Source: Candidatus Acidiferrales bacterium (GTDB lineage Bacteria > Acidobacteriota > Terriglobia > Acidoferrales > UBA7541). From it: 9,136 bases of DNA. Under the pieces are notes generated by a model, which saw only the letters and a list, made by a program, of their open reading frames with translations, was not told where the DNA came from and made no database searches. The position numbers were made by a program, and so were the translations under genes. The stretch lies in contig JASHYE010000224.1 of NCBI GenBank assembly GCA_030043155.1, forward strand, positions 1 to 9,136, read 5' to 3'. Shown one piece after another: positions 1 through 5,782 of the stretch (positions are counted from its first letter, which is position 1; every line of letters begins with the position of its first letter).

Positions 1-458
1 GTTCCGTTGATGTCGAACTGCTCGCCGCCAGCGATTTCGGAAAAGCTGCGGCCGGACGGCATCAGCGTCAGATCCACGGGGAAATATGGGCGGGCGAGCT
101 GGGCTTCGAGGACCTGCCGGAGGCTATCGCGTCCCAGGTATTTCGATTGAAAGCTGTAAAAGTGGAAATCGTTTTGCGGCAGGTAGAAAGGACGAAAAAA
201 AGGAATGCCCTGAATGTGGTCCCAGTGATAGTGGGTTACGAAAACGTGCGCCTGGATCGGCTGGTCGCCTTCATTATTGGCCCATTGGTTACCAAGGGTT
301 CGCAGACCAGTTCCGCAGTCCAGAACAAAACGGGTGCCGTCGGGCGCGACGAAATCGAGGCAAGGCGTATTGCCGCCATAGCGCCACATTCCGCGATCCA
401 GCGTAGGAATGGAGCCGCGTACGCCCCAGAAGTGCAGTTTTGCGCAGTGTGGATGCAT
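1..458 (-). CDS. MBL-fold metallo-hydrolase (PhnP/COG1235-like), N-terminal part, runs off the left edge
   Basis: The visible 152 residues are the start of a metallo-beta-lactamase-fold hydrolase. The zinc-binding motif THYHWDH is at residues 75-81, preceded by the core strand VLDCGTGLR (45-53). The N-terminal block FWGVRGSIPT (10-19) and RYGGNTPC (26-33) are typical of the cyclic-phosphodiesterase-like MBL subgroup (PhnP/COG1235, also annotated as phosphoribosyl 1,2-cyclic phosphodiesterase-like). The later metal ligands and the C-terminus lie beyond position 1. The substrate cannot be told from this fragment; a phosphodiester is likely from the family. I chose the ATG at 458. A TTG five codons upstream (473-471) has a better-placed AGGGA and is a real alternative. 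No signal peptide is seen, so it is probably cytoplasmic. It is divergent from the CDF exporter and has its own promoter-like sequence at 545-517. Confidence 0.88.
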   Translation of the reverse strand, partial: MHPHCAKLHFWGVRGSIPTLDRGMWRYGGNTPCLDFVAPDGTRFVLDCGTGLRTLGNQWANNEGDQPIQAHVFVTHYHWDHIQGIPFFRPFYLPQNDFHFYSFQSKYLGRDSLRQVLEAQLARPYFPVDLTLMPSGRSFSEIAGGEQFDING

Positions 459-516
459 GGAAGGGGTTCTCAATGGAGTCCCTGCTCCGAAATCCCCGCC
501 CCGATGCTGCAAAAAC

Positions 517-545
517 AGATTAGGGTTGGCCTCGGGGCAAGTCAA
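517..545 (-). promoter_or_regulatory. Sigma70-type promoter for the MBL-fold hydrolase
   Basis: Read on the minus strand, TTGACT (545-540) and TAATCT (522-517) are separated by exactly 17 nt. Transcription would begin near 510 and give a leader of about 50 nt before the ATG at 458. This is a match by eye to the housekeeping consensus, with no experimental support. Confidence 0.5.
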
Positions 546-646
546 ATGAGATGTTCCAAGATGGTGTCGAGGTGGTGAGCTTCGAGAGCCGAGGAGATTC
601 GCGCACGCGCAATGCGGAAAAGCGCGCGCACGGGAAACGTTACAGG

Positions 647-652
647 TAGAAT
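647..652 (+). promoter_or_regulatory. -10 element TAGAAT next to the CDF start (leaderless candidate)
   Basis: TAGAAT matches the -10 consensus at five of six positions and ends 6 nt before the ATG at 659, so transcription would begin at or next to the start codon. No recognisable -35 hexamer lies 16-18 nt upstream; that stretch is an alternating GC run. If real, it rules out the upstream TTG at 653 as the start codon. Confidence 0.4.
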
Positions 653-658
653 TTGCTG

Positions 659-1600
659 ATGCACCTTCACGCACACAGTCACGGCGAGGGCCATTCGCAC
701 CACCACGGCGCCGGCTCTTCGGCGACTTTAGGCGGAGCGATGGCGGCGACACTGGCGCTGGTGATCGCTGAGTTTGCCGCAGGGACTCTGGGCCATTCCA
801 TCGCGCTGATTAGCGATGGTGTGCACAACCTGACGGACCTTCCGACAATTTTAATTTCATGGATTGCAGTGCGGCTGGCGGAGAGGCCTCCGACGCCGGA
901 GAAAACCTACGGGTATCAGCGGTCCGGTGTGCTGGCCGCGTTTGTGAATGCGATGCTGCTGGTTCTGGTGGCTCTGTACATTTTGTTTGAGTCTTACAAG
1001 CGGCTGCGGCGGCCCGTGCACGTGGGCACGGCGCTGATGATTTGGGTTGCTGTGTTTGCGCTGGTGGTGAACGGCGGAATAACGATTGCGCTGGTGCGAG
1101 GACGAAAAGACCTGAATTTGCGCAGCATTCTGATTCACAATTTCGGCGATGCGCTCTCCAATGTGGCGATCATCGTTGGCGCGCTCGCGATTCGCTGGAC
1201 GGGAGTAAGTTGGGTGGATCCGGTGATTGGAATGGCCATCGGCATCATGGTTTTATGGAGCGCGGTCGGGATTCTGCGCGAAAGCAGCCATATTCTGCTG
1301 GAGGGCTTGCCGCGAAACCTGCGATTGGAGGCCGTGGCGCACGCGATTCTGGAAGTTCCGGGCGTGGAGGAAGTGCATGACATTCACGTTTGGACCATCG
1401 GGGCGGAGTTGCAGGCGCTCTCCTGCCACGCGCGGATTCCGGACATGCACATGGAAGAATGCGAGAAAATTCTCACGGCAATTCGCGAGCGGCTGAAGGA
1501 GCGATTTCACATTAGCCATACTACGATTCAATTTGAACGAGCGGGATTGCCGCAAGAGGCAGGGTATTTCATGCCGGATCCCGTTCCGCCACGGCGCTAG
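659..1600 (+). CDS. Cation diffusion facilitator (CDF) Zn2+/divalent metal exporter
   Basis: A 313-residue inner-membrane metal/proton antiporter of the CzcD/ZitB type, which exports Zn2+ and possibly Co2+ or Cd2+ from the cytoplasm. The first 16 residues contain eight His, a cytoplasmic metal-binding tail common in this subgroup. About six membrane segments follow. The transport-site ligands form two HxxxD pairs, H56/D60 in 'DGVHNLTD' (TM2) and H160/D164 in 'LIHNFGDAL' (TM5), the arrangement usual for zinc-selective members. YGYQRSGVLAAFVNA (about residues 84-98) is the family motif after TM2. The C-terminal cytoplasmic domain (about 205-300) shows VHDIHVWTIG and ISHTTIQFE. I prefer the ATG at 659 to the TTG at 653, because the TTG follows the putative -10 immediately and no clear Shine-Dalgarno is present. 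It stands alone, divergent from the MBL gene and convergent with the secreted-protein gene. No metal-responsive operator was recognised. Confidence 0.95.
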   Translation: MHLHAHSHGEGHSHHHGAGSSATLGGAMAATLALVIAEFAAGTLGHSIALISDGVHNLTDLPTILISWIAVRLAERPPTPEKTYGYQRSGVLAAFVNAMLLVLVALYILFESYKRLRRPVHVGTALMIWVAVFALVVNGGITIALVRGRKDLNLRSILIHNFGDALSNVAIIVGALAIRWTGVSWVDPVIGMAIGIMVLWSAVGILRESSHILLEGLPRNLRLEAVAHAILEVPGVEEVHDIHVWTIGAELQALSCHARIPDMHMEECEKILTAIRERLKERFHISHTTIQFERAGLPQEAGYFMPDPVPPRR

Positions 1601-1638
1601 CGGACCGTCGATTTCCCCGGGCAATTTCCCAGCGAAAT

Positions 1639-2460
1639 TCAGAGTGAGAGATGCAACGGTGTGCCGTGTTGTTGATTGAGCTGCTCGGTTGCGGCCGCGT
1701 CCAGATCAGAGACAGGGAATGAATTCCGCACTCCGTCGCTGGTGATGTAGACGATTTGATCGTTCTGGCGCGAGAAGGCCACGGCTTTGATCTTGCTTCC
1801 ATCGCGCAACACAAGCGTGAATTCGCCAACGTCGGGCAGCGGCGATTGCTGCTCGTCGGCAGCGGCATCGGGAGAAGACGTGCTCGCCGACCTCAGAGGA
1901 ATCGGTTGCTGCAACACGATTACCTGTGGTTGTTGCTGCGACTGGGTTTCTTCTTCAACGGCAGGTTCGGAATAGCCGTATCCGCCCCAGAACGGAATGA
2001 AACTGCCTGCAAACGCAGGGGTGCTCCGCGACAACTGCTCGGCTAAGGCGATGTCTTGCTGCGTAACGGGATCGATGAAAGCGCGCTCGCCGAGATTTTC
2101 ATTGAGCGCGGCCAAATGGGTATAGTCAAAGCCGAACCCGGGCACGTTATTCAAGAGCTGGCTAAGATCGAAAGAAGTTGCGGTGGAAGGGATGAATCCG
2201 AAAGTGCCATTCGGGAAAATAGAAAAATCCAAGGCATTCGTTGCAGCAGCGGAGGTTTCGCCCTGACGGGCTGTGGAAGTTGCGGGCAGACGCACGATTA
2301 TCGGATGCGTTGGAGCAGCGGCAACATGCTCAGCGGGCGGCGCTATGCGCATGGGATGCCACGCAGAACGCGCAGGAGCAGTTCTGGTTTGCGCGGATGC
2401 GATGATAGGAACGATCAATAGCCCGACAGCAAGAAGCCCGAATCTCGCATGACGAATCAT
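1639..2460 (-). CDS. Secreted protein of unknown function with C-terminal beta-rich domain
   Basis: 273 residues; I do not recognise a named family. Residues 1-23 form a clear Sec signal peptide (MIRHAR, hydrophobic core, ASA before Q24), so the product is exported. Residues 25-75 are Pro/Ala/Thr-rich and probably disordered. Residues 85-150 contain an ordered-looking block with GFGFDYTHLAALNENLG (108-124). Residues 170-190 are rich in Gln and Glu. Residues 212-266 look like a compact beta domain: FTLVLRDGSKIKAVAFSR, then QIVYITSDGVRN, then a short helix ending TEQLNQQHG. My impression is that similar 'LRDGS...VAFSR...IVY' modules end other acidobacterial exported proteins, but this is recollection. 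The ATG at 2460 has a well-placed GGGAG (2471-2467) 6 nt upstream. Its stop lies 38 bp from the convergent CDF stop. Function is unknown; a periplasmic or envelope role is inferred from the signal peptide only. Confidence 0.8.
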   Translation of the reverse strand: MIRHARFGLLAVGLLIVPIIASAQTRTAPARSAWHPMRIAPPAEHVAAAPTHPIIVRLPATSTARQGETSAAATNALDFSIFPNGTFGFIPSTATSFDLSQLLNNVPGFGFDYTHLAALNENLGERAFIDPVTQQDIALAEQLSRSTPAFAGSFIPFWGGYGYSEPAVEEETQSQQQPQVIVLQQPIPLRSASTSSPDAAADEQQSPLPDVGEFTLVLRDGSKIKAVAFSRQNDQIVYITSDGVRNSFPVSDLDAAATEQLNQQHGTPLHLSL

Positions 2461-2471
2461 GATGAACTCCC

Positions 2472-2483
2472 GGCGTTAACGCC
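2472..2483. repeat. Perfect 12-bp palindrome GGCGTTAACGCC beside a ribosome binding site
   Basis: The sequence is its own reverse complement and touches the GGGAG Shine-Dalgarno (2471-2467) of the secreted-protein gene. It could be a regulator site on DNA or a weak structure in the leader RNA. Palindromes of this length can also arise by chance, so its function is uncertain. Confidence 0.35.
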
Positions 2484-2535
2484 TTGCCTACAATGGGGAT
2501 GCCCGTTTCGCGAGGCCGGTTGCATTTATTTTAGC

Positions 2536-2558
2536 GCAGCTAAAGCTGCTCGGCGCCG
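2536..2558. repeat. Tandem palindromic element GCAGCT-AA-AGCTGC then CGGCGCCG
   Basis: A 6-bp inverted repeat (2536-2541 with 2544-2549) is followed after one base by the perfect 8-bp palindrome CGGCGCCG (2551-2558) and then ATTTTTT. It lies in the divergent region between the secreted-protein and zinc-ribbon genes. 'Gc-gCTAAAGC-gC' hairpins are, from memory, frequent in acidobacterial intergenic DNA, so a REP-like repeat is possible. It is a poor terminator candidate because no plus-strand gene ends here. Confidence 0.3.
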
Positions 2559-2581
2559 ATTTTTTCGTTAGGGGTGAAATT

Positions 2582-2606
2582 GAGCAGGTTGCTTTGCGAC
2601 CTGCTC
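2582..2606. promoter_or_regulatory. Operator-like inverted repeat overlapping the zinc-ribbon promoter
   Basis: Perfect 8-bp arms GAGCAGGT (2582-2589) and ACCTGCTC (2599-2606) flank a 9-nt centre. The repeat covers the putative -35 hexamer at 2594-2599 and the start of the spacer, the expected position for a repressor operator. It lies upstream of the predicted transcription start, so it would act on DNA and not as an RNA hairpin. The regulator is unknown. Confidence 0.4.
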
Positions 2607-2621
2607 CGGTTGTGCTATAAC
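2594..2621 (+). promoter_or_regulatory. Promoter of the zinc-ribbon/STAS pair
   Basis: TTGCGA (2594-2599) and TATAAC (2616-2621) are spaced by 16 nt. Transcription would begin around 2628, only a few bases before the ATG at 2632, leaving no space for a Shine-Dalgarno sequence. The mRNA would therefore be leaderless or nearly so. Confidence 0.5.
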
Positions 2622-2631
2622 CTTTGGGCCG

Positions 2632-2829
2632 ATGGGGGCGGAAGAAGCAGGAGAGTTTGCCGCGAACGGAGCAACGAAATCCCGCGCGGTTGCCCACGAG
2701 GATGCGAAGTCGCGTCCGGCGAACGCTTCGGTGTACTGTCCGGTGTGTTCTCGGAAGCTGGAGCAGCATCGGTGCAAGTTGATTTGCAAGGCTTGCGGCT
2801 ACTATATGTCGTGTTCGGACTATTACTGA
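2632..2829 (+). CDS. Small zinc-ribbon protein (65 aa)
   Basis: A 65-residue protein whose C-terminal half is a compact four-cysteine zinc ribbon: CPVC at 36-39, a single C48, then C52 and C55 in CKACGYY, and a final C61 in SCSDYY. The pattern CPxC-x8-CKxxCxxCGY-x2-SCSDyy resembles short uncharacterised proteins that I recall from several soil phyla. Residues 1-33 are Ala/Glu-rich, low in complexity and probably disordered. The ATG at 2632 is the first start in frame after a TGA at 2581. No later ATG precedes the ribbon; a GTG at residue 34 lacks a Shine-Dalgarno sequence. The STAS gene begins 55 bp downstream on the same strand, so co-transcription is likely. Zinc binding is inferred from the cysteines. 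Whether it binds nucleic acid or protein is unknown. Confidence 0.75.
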   Translation: MGAEEAGEFAANGATKSRAVAHEDAKSRPANASVYCPVCSRKLEQHRCKLICKACGYYMSCSDYY

Positions 2830-2871
2830 AGGAACCGGCGGAACCTGCAAAAGTTGAAATTCGAGTTTGCC

Positions 2872-2877
2872 AGGAGG
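2872..2877 (+). promoter_or_regulatory. Strong Shine-Dalgarno AGGAGG fixing the STAS start at GTG 2885
   Basis: A complete AGGAGG lies 7 nt before the GTG at 2885. An upstream in-frame TTG at 2867 would place this site inside the coding sequence, so 2885 is the better start. It is the strongest ribosome binding site in the window. Confidence 0.85.
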
Positions 2878-2884
2878 CAATCAC

Positions 2885-3232
2885 GTGGCGTTGAGAATGA
2901 CGGAAAGAGAAGTGAGCGGTGTGACGGTGATGGATCTGGATGGAAGGATTGTGCTAGGCGACGAGAGCAATGCCTTTCGCGAGCGAGTGAAAGGGCTGCT
3001 GGCGAACAACAAGAAAAAGATTGTGCTGAACATGTCGAATGTGACCTACATCGACAGCGCCGGCCTGGGCACGCTGGTGGCGACGTTCCATAGCGCGCGT
3101 TCGCAGGGCGGCACACTGAAACTTTGCAACCTCGGCGCAAAGTTCAAGGAAGTGCTGCAAGTGACGAAGCTGATGACCGTGTTCGACGTGTACGATAACG
3201 AAGCGGCGGCGGTACAGAGCTTCGGAAAGTAA
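2885..3232 (+). CDS. STAS-domain anti-sigma-factor antagonist (SpoIIAA/RsbV-like)
   Basis: A 115-residue single-domain STAS protein. In the family, the unphosphorylated form binds an anti-sigma kinase and frees a sigma factor or another output; phosphorylation of one serine turns it off. That serine is visible in YIDSAGLGTLV as S58, preceded by the conserved D57. Other family features are the opening beta strand GVTVMDLDGRIV (12-23), the strand KKKIVLNMSNV (43-53) before the switch serine, and the closing LCNLGAKFKEVLQVTKLMTVFDVY region. The protein is cytoplasmic and of normal length. The start is GTG, set by a perfect AGGAGG. No RsbW/SpoIIAB-type kinase, PP2C phosphatase or sigma factor is adjacent, so the partner must be elsewhere. 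The upstream neighbour on the same strand, 55 bp away, is the zinc-ribbon gene. Confidence 0.92.
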   Translation: MALRMTEREVSGVTVMDLDGRIVLGDESNAFRERVKGLLANNKKKIVLNMSNVTYIDSAGLGTLVATFHSARSQGGTLKLCNLGAKFKEVLQVTKLMTVFDVYDNEAAAVQSFGK

Positions 3233-3243
3233 ACGCGGATTCT

Positions 3244-3265
3244 GCCTGAGCGATGCGGCTTAGGC
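3244..3265. terminator. Hairpin in the STAS/selA convergent gap
   Basis: GCCTGAGC (3244-3251) pairs with GCTTAGGC (3258-3265) over 8 bp including one G-T pair, with a 6-nt loop. It sits between the STAS stop at 3232 and the selA stop at 3285 and could end both transcripts. No T-run follows on either strand, so it is not a canonical intrinsic terminator. Confidence 0.3.
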
Positions 3266-3284
3266 GGGGGTTGAATCGCAGGAT

Positions 3285-4727
3285 TTAGGTTAGCGCAGAG
3301 GCGAGCGCAGCGGCGAGGCTCGGCTCTTCCTCTTCAAAGACCGTACGCAAATCCAAGACGACTGTTTTCCTTTCGATTCGCGCAATAACGGGAGTGGATT
3401 CGCGCGGGGCTGCGTGCGATTTGCGGAGCCGCTCCTCTAGCTGCACAGCGGAATAGCGGCTGCTACGGATGGCGATCAACGTGGTGGGCAGCTTCTGATC
3501 CGGAGTGGAGCCGCCGCCGATCACGGAAAATCCTGCATACGATTCGAGGCTCGTTCCCGGCGGCAAATTGCCGCGCAGTTTATCCATAAAGGCGCTGGCG
3601 CGGCGGGCGATTTCCTCGGCTGGCATACGAATCATGCGCAGCGCGGGAACTTCGTCCCAAGCGGCGCGGCAGCAGGCGCTGAGAGTGGTTTCGAGCGCCG
3701 CAATCGTGAGTTTGTCGACGCGCAGCGCGCGGAAGAGCGGATTGCGGCGGACGCGCTCGACGAGTTTTTGTTTTCCGGCAATGACGCCCGCCTGAGGGCC
3801 GCCGAGTAATTTGTCCCCGCTGAAGGTCACAATATCAACTCCGGCGGCAAAGCTTGAGCTCACGATTGGCTCGCTGACGCCCGCCGCGCTCAGATCCAGC
3901 AGACAGCCCGAGCCTAAATCTTCGAAAACCGGGATGCGTTTCTTGCGGCCAAGCGATACGAGCTCATCCAGTTCAGGACGATTGGTAAATCCGACGATTT
4001 TGAAATTGGAGGGATGGACGCGAAGGAGCAGCCGGGTTTCGGGAGTGATGGCGCGTTGATAGTCGGCGATTCGGGTGCGATTCGTGGTGCCGACTTCGCG
4101 CAGGAGCGCGCCGCCCTCGGCCATGATTTCGGGAATGCGGAAGCCGTCGCCGATTTCGATGAGCTCGCCGCGGGAAACGATTACTTCTCCGCTCTTCGCC
4201 AAAGTGTTCAGGACGAGAAAAACAGCGGCAGCATTGTTGTTGACGACGATTGCCGCTTCGGCGCCGCAGAGTTCGGCGAGCGCACGGCTGGTGTGAACGT
4301 CGCGTTTGCCGCGCTGGCCGGCGAGGATGTCGTATTCGAGATTTGAGTATCGAGTGGCTGTGGCCGCGATGCGCGTGGCGGATTCTTTCGAGAGCGGCGC
4401 GCGGCCGAGATTGGTGTGAAGGACAACTCCTGTGGCATTGATGACGGGTCGAAGCGAAGGCGCAATTTGTTCGTTGAGCTTACGCGTGATTGCGGAATGG
4501 AGTTCGGACTCGTCAAACGGATGGAGGGCAGTTCCGTTGCGAGCCTGTGCGCGTAAATCGGCGAGGACCTCGCGAATAGCGCCTGTAGCCAGTGCCCGGC
4601 CGGCGAGTTGAATGAGCTTTGCGGTTTCGGGACGATTCAGAACTTCGTCGACGGAGGGAATCTGGCGCAAGAGCGCGGCGCGGGCAGAGTCTGCGGAAGT
4701 TGCTCTCTTTTGCGCGGGAGAGGACAT
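3285..4727 (-). CDS. selA: L-seryl-tRNA(Sec) selenium transferase (selenocysteine synthase)
   Basis: SelA is a PLP enzyme that converts Ser-tRNA(Sec) to Sec-tRNA(Sec) using selenophosphate, the committed step of bacterial selenocysteine synthesis in the cytoplasm. At 480 residues it is close to the E. coli length (about 463). The N-terminal SelA domain shows LLRQIPSVDEVLN (19-31). The core has INATGVVLHTNLGRAPLS (96-113), RYSNLEYDILAGQRGKRD (126-143), the glycine/asparagine-rich VVNNNAAAVFLVLNTL (161-176) and EVGTTNRTRI (211-220). The PLP lysine is K306 in TFSGDKLLGGPQAG. All key motifs are intact. The ATG at 4727 lacks a Shine-Dalgarno; a weak promoter at 4765-4737 would make the mRNA nearly leaderless. 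The usual neighbour selB is absent: selA converges with the STAS gene and diverges from the MXAN_5187-like gene. The organism is therefore predicted to make selenoproteins, with selB, selD and selC elsewhere. Confidence 0.97.
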   Translation of the reverse strand: MSSPAQKRATSADSARAALLRQIPSVDEVLNRPETAKLIQLAGRALATGAIREVLADLRAQARNGTALHPFDESELHSAITRKLNEQIAPSLRPVINATGVVLHTNLGRAPLSKESATRIAATATRYSNLEYDILAGQRGKRDVHTSRALAELCGAEAAIVVNNNAAAVFLVLNTLAKSGEVIVSRGELIEIGDGFRIPEIMAEGGALLREVGTTNRTRIADYQRAITPETRLLLRVHPSNFKIVGFTNRPELDELVSLGRKKRIPVFEDLGSGCLLDLSAAGVSEPIVSSSFAAGVDIVTFSGDKLLGGPQAGVIAGKQKLVERVRRNPLFRALRVDKLTIAALETTLSACCRAAWDEVPALRMIRMPAEEIARRASAFMDKLRGNLPPGTSLESYAGFSVIGGGSTPDQKLPTTLIAIRSSRYSAVQLEERLRKSHAAPRESTPVIARIERKTVVLDLRTVFEEEEPSLAAALASALT

Positions 4728-4736
4728 GATGGGGGT

Positions 4737-4765
4737 ATTTCAACACACGCGCAAAACGTGCGCAA
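4737..4765 (-). promoter_or_regulatory. Weak candidate promoter for selA
   Basis: On the minus strand TTGCGC (4765-4760) and TGAAAT (4742-4737) are 17 nt apart, and the -10 candidate ends 9 nt before the selA ATG. The -10 lacks the usually conserved A at position 2, so this is only a possibility. Confidence 0.28.
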
Positions 4766-4841
4766 CTTCGCCGCGTGAATTGCTGCTCGAAGCGGCAGGG
4801 CCTGGCGGCATACTCTTGCGACACGCAATTTGAGCCGGCCG

Positions 4842-4870
4842 TTGACGGTTGATGTACCCCTCCCTACGAT
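4842..4870 (+). promoter_or_regulatory. Sigma70-type promoter for the MXAN_5187-like gene
   Basis: TTGACG (4842-4847) and TACGAT (4865-4870) are separated by 17 nt. Transcription would begin near 4877, about 34 nt before the ATG at 4911. This argues against upstream in-frame non-ATG starts such as the TTG at 4830. Confidence 0.5.
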
Positions 4871-4910
4871 AATCAGAGAGCCCCGATTTGCTTTTCCGAT
4901 TGCGGAGACC

Positions 4911-5510
4911 ATGGCGACAATCGAAGAAGATCTCTCACAGATCGAAAAAGATATACGCACTCTGAAAATTGAATACGAGCAGTACTTCGGCGGCGGACGA
5001 AAGCGCCCTCCTTCCGACACGCAGTGGCGCGTCGAGTCGATGATGAAGCGTTACGGAGACCGCGGCGCGGACATGAATTATGCGCAGCGCTTCCGATTCA
5101 CGAATCTTTCGCAGACCTTTGCAAAATACTGCGAAATTTGGCGAAAGAAACTGAAGGAGCGCGAGGAAGGAAGCCACCGGCACTTCGGCGCGGCGGCGAA
5201 GGCGATCGAGGCGGAGCGCGCCAAGGCGGAAGCCGCGCATGCGGCGTCAAGTCCGGGCAACTCCGCGTTTTCGATGAACTTCTCGGATCCAGAACGCGAA
5301 GGCGCGAAGATTGAAGAACTCTACCGCAAGCTGGTGGAAGCGCGCACGGCGACCGGCGAGAAGGGCGGCACGCCGAATTTTGAGGAATTCAGCAAATTCG
5401 TATGTGGCAAGACGCAACAGCTCAAATCGAAGAAGCCCGCAGCGGAAGTCGAATATACGGTCAGCGTAGAAGGCGGCCGTGTGAAGCTGAAGGCGCGGGT
5501 CAGTTCCTAA
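4911..5510 (+). CDS. MXAN_5187 C-terminal-domain-like protein, function unknown
   Basis: A 199-residue soluble protein. Two conserved-looking blocks flank a variable linker. Block one (5-90) is helical: IEKDIRTLKIEYEQYFGGG, then KRPP, then NYAQRFRFTNLSQTFAKYCEIWRKKL and REEGSHRHF. The linker (91-128) is rich in Ala and Glu. Block two (130-197) has ELYRKLVEARTATGEKG, FEEFSKFVCGKT and the final strands VEYTVSVEGGRVKLKARV. This order matches what I recall of the domain named after the C-terminus of Myxococcus xanthus MXAN_5187, found alone or fused to other domains in delta-proteobacteria and acidobacteria. The assignment is from memory of the pattern. No catalytic motif, signal peptide or membrane segment is seen. 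The ATG at 4911 has GGAG only 3 nt upstream, but it falls where the conserved block starts and downstream of a good promoter. It diverges from selA with 183 bp between. Confidence 0.82.
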   Translation: MATIEEDLSQIEKDIRTLKIEYEQYFGGGRKRPPSDTQWRVESMMKRYGDRGADMNYAQRFRFTNLSQTFAKYCEIWRKKLKEREEGSHRHFGAAAKAIEAERAKAEAAHAASSPGNSAFSMNFSDPEREGAKIEELYRKLVEARTATGEKGGTPNFEEFSKFVCGKTQQLKSKKPAAEVEYTVSVEGGRVKLKARVSS

Positions 5511-5575
5511 ACCCCGGTCCGAGCCATTTCCTTCGAGCGGTATCCCGCATTTGTACTGCAAAGGGCTCATTATTC

Positions 5576-5782
5576 TTACGATGATGCTGGAGAGTAGCCG
5601 GCGCACCTGAGCACGGGGAGGCGGGGATACTTCGGGAAATCGGGATTCGTCTCTGACAGCTTGCAAAGAAAGAATCTTGAGCCGCGACTGGACTCGATTT
5701 TGCGCGAGTGAAGGCACGTAAGACAGAGACCGACGGACTCGGAAGCGGATTCGCCTGGGCGCAGATTCATATCGACAAGCAT
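5576..5782 (-). CDS. Small four-cysteine protein of unknown function downstream of lctP
   Basis: A 68-residue protein from the ATG at 5782. It has CLTC (20-23), C40 in RGSRFFLCKLSET and C60 near the end, so four cysteines that could bind one zinc ion. FPKYPRLPVLRC (49-60) is strikingly motif-like. I recall short uncharacterised bacterial proteins with the same order: CxxC, then S-x-RGS-x-F-x-LC, then FPKYPxLPV-x-x-C-x-GY. The start is unsure: a GTG at 5824 would add 14 residues and an ATG at 5770 would remove four; none has a clear Shine-Dalgarno. It follows the lactate permease on the same strand (11 bp from its stop to the GTG, 53 bp to the chosen ATG), so it could be co-transcribed. It converges with the MXAN_5187-like gene. 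No function can be assigned. Confidence 0.65.
   Translation of the reverse strand: MLVDMNLRPGESASESVGLCLTCLHSRKIESSRGSRFFLCKLSETNPDFPKYPRLPVLRCAGYSPASS

Noticed and set aside
147..578. 143-codon open frame on plus near the left edge
   Set aside because: It is antisense to the MBL-fold gene, whose minus-strand frame carries THYHWDH and the other family motifs. The plus-strand translation has no motif.
601..635. Alternating GC-rich run before the CDF gene (gcgcacgcgc ... gcgcgcgcac) as a structured regulatory RNA or metal riboswitch
   Set aside because: It pairs imperfectly, lies upstream of the putative transcription start at the ATG, and shows no riboswitch core that I recognise.
1623..1639. 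AATTTC-CCAGC-GAAATT hairpin in the CDF/secreted-protein convergent gap as a terminator
   Set aside because: The 6-bp stem is A/T-rich and weak, overlaps a stop codon, and has no T-run after it.
2632..3093. Selenocysteine read-through of the zinc-ribbon TGA stop (2827-2829), considered because selA is nearby and the frame stays open to 3093
   Set aside because: The extension reads the STAS gene and its AGGAGG in the wrong frame and gives a basic, motif-free sequence. The zinc ribbon ends naturally at SCSDYY, and no convincing SECIS hairpin follows the TGA.
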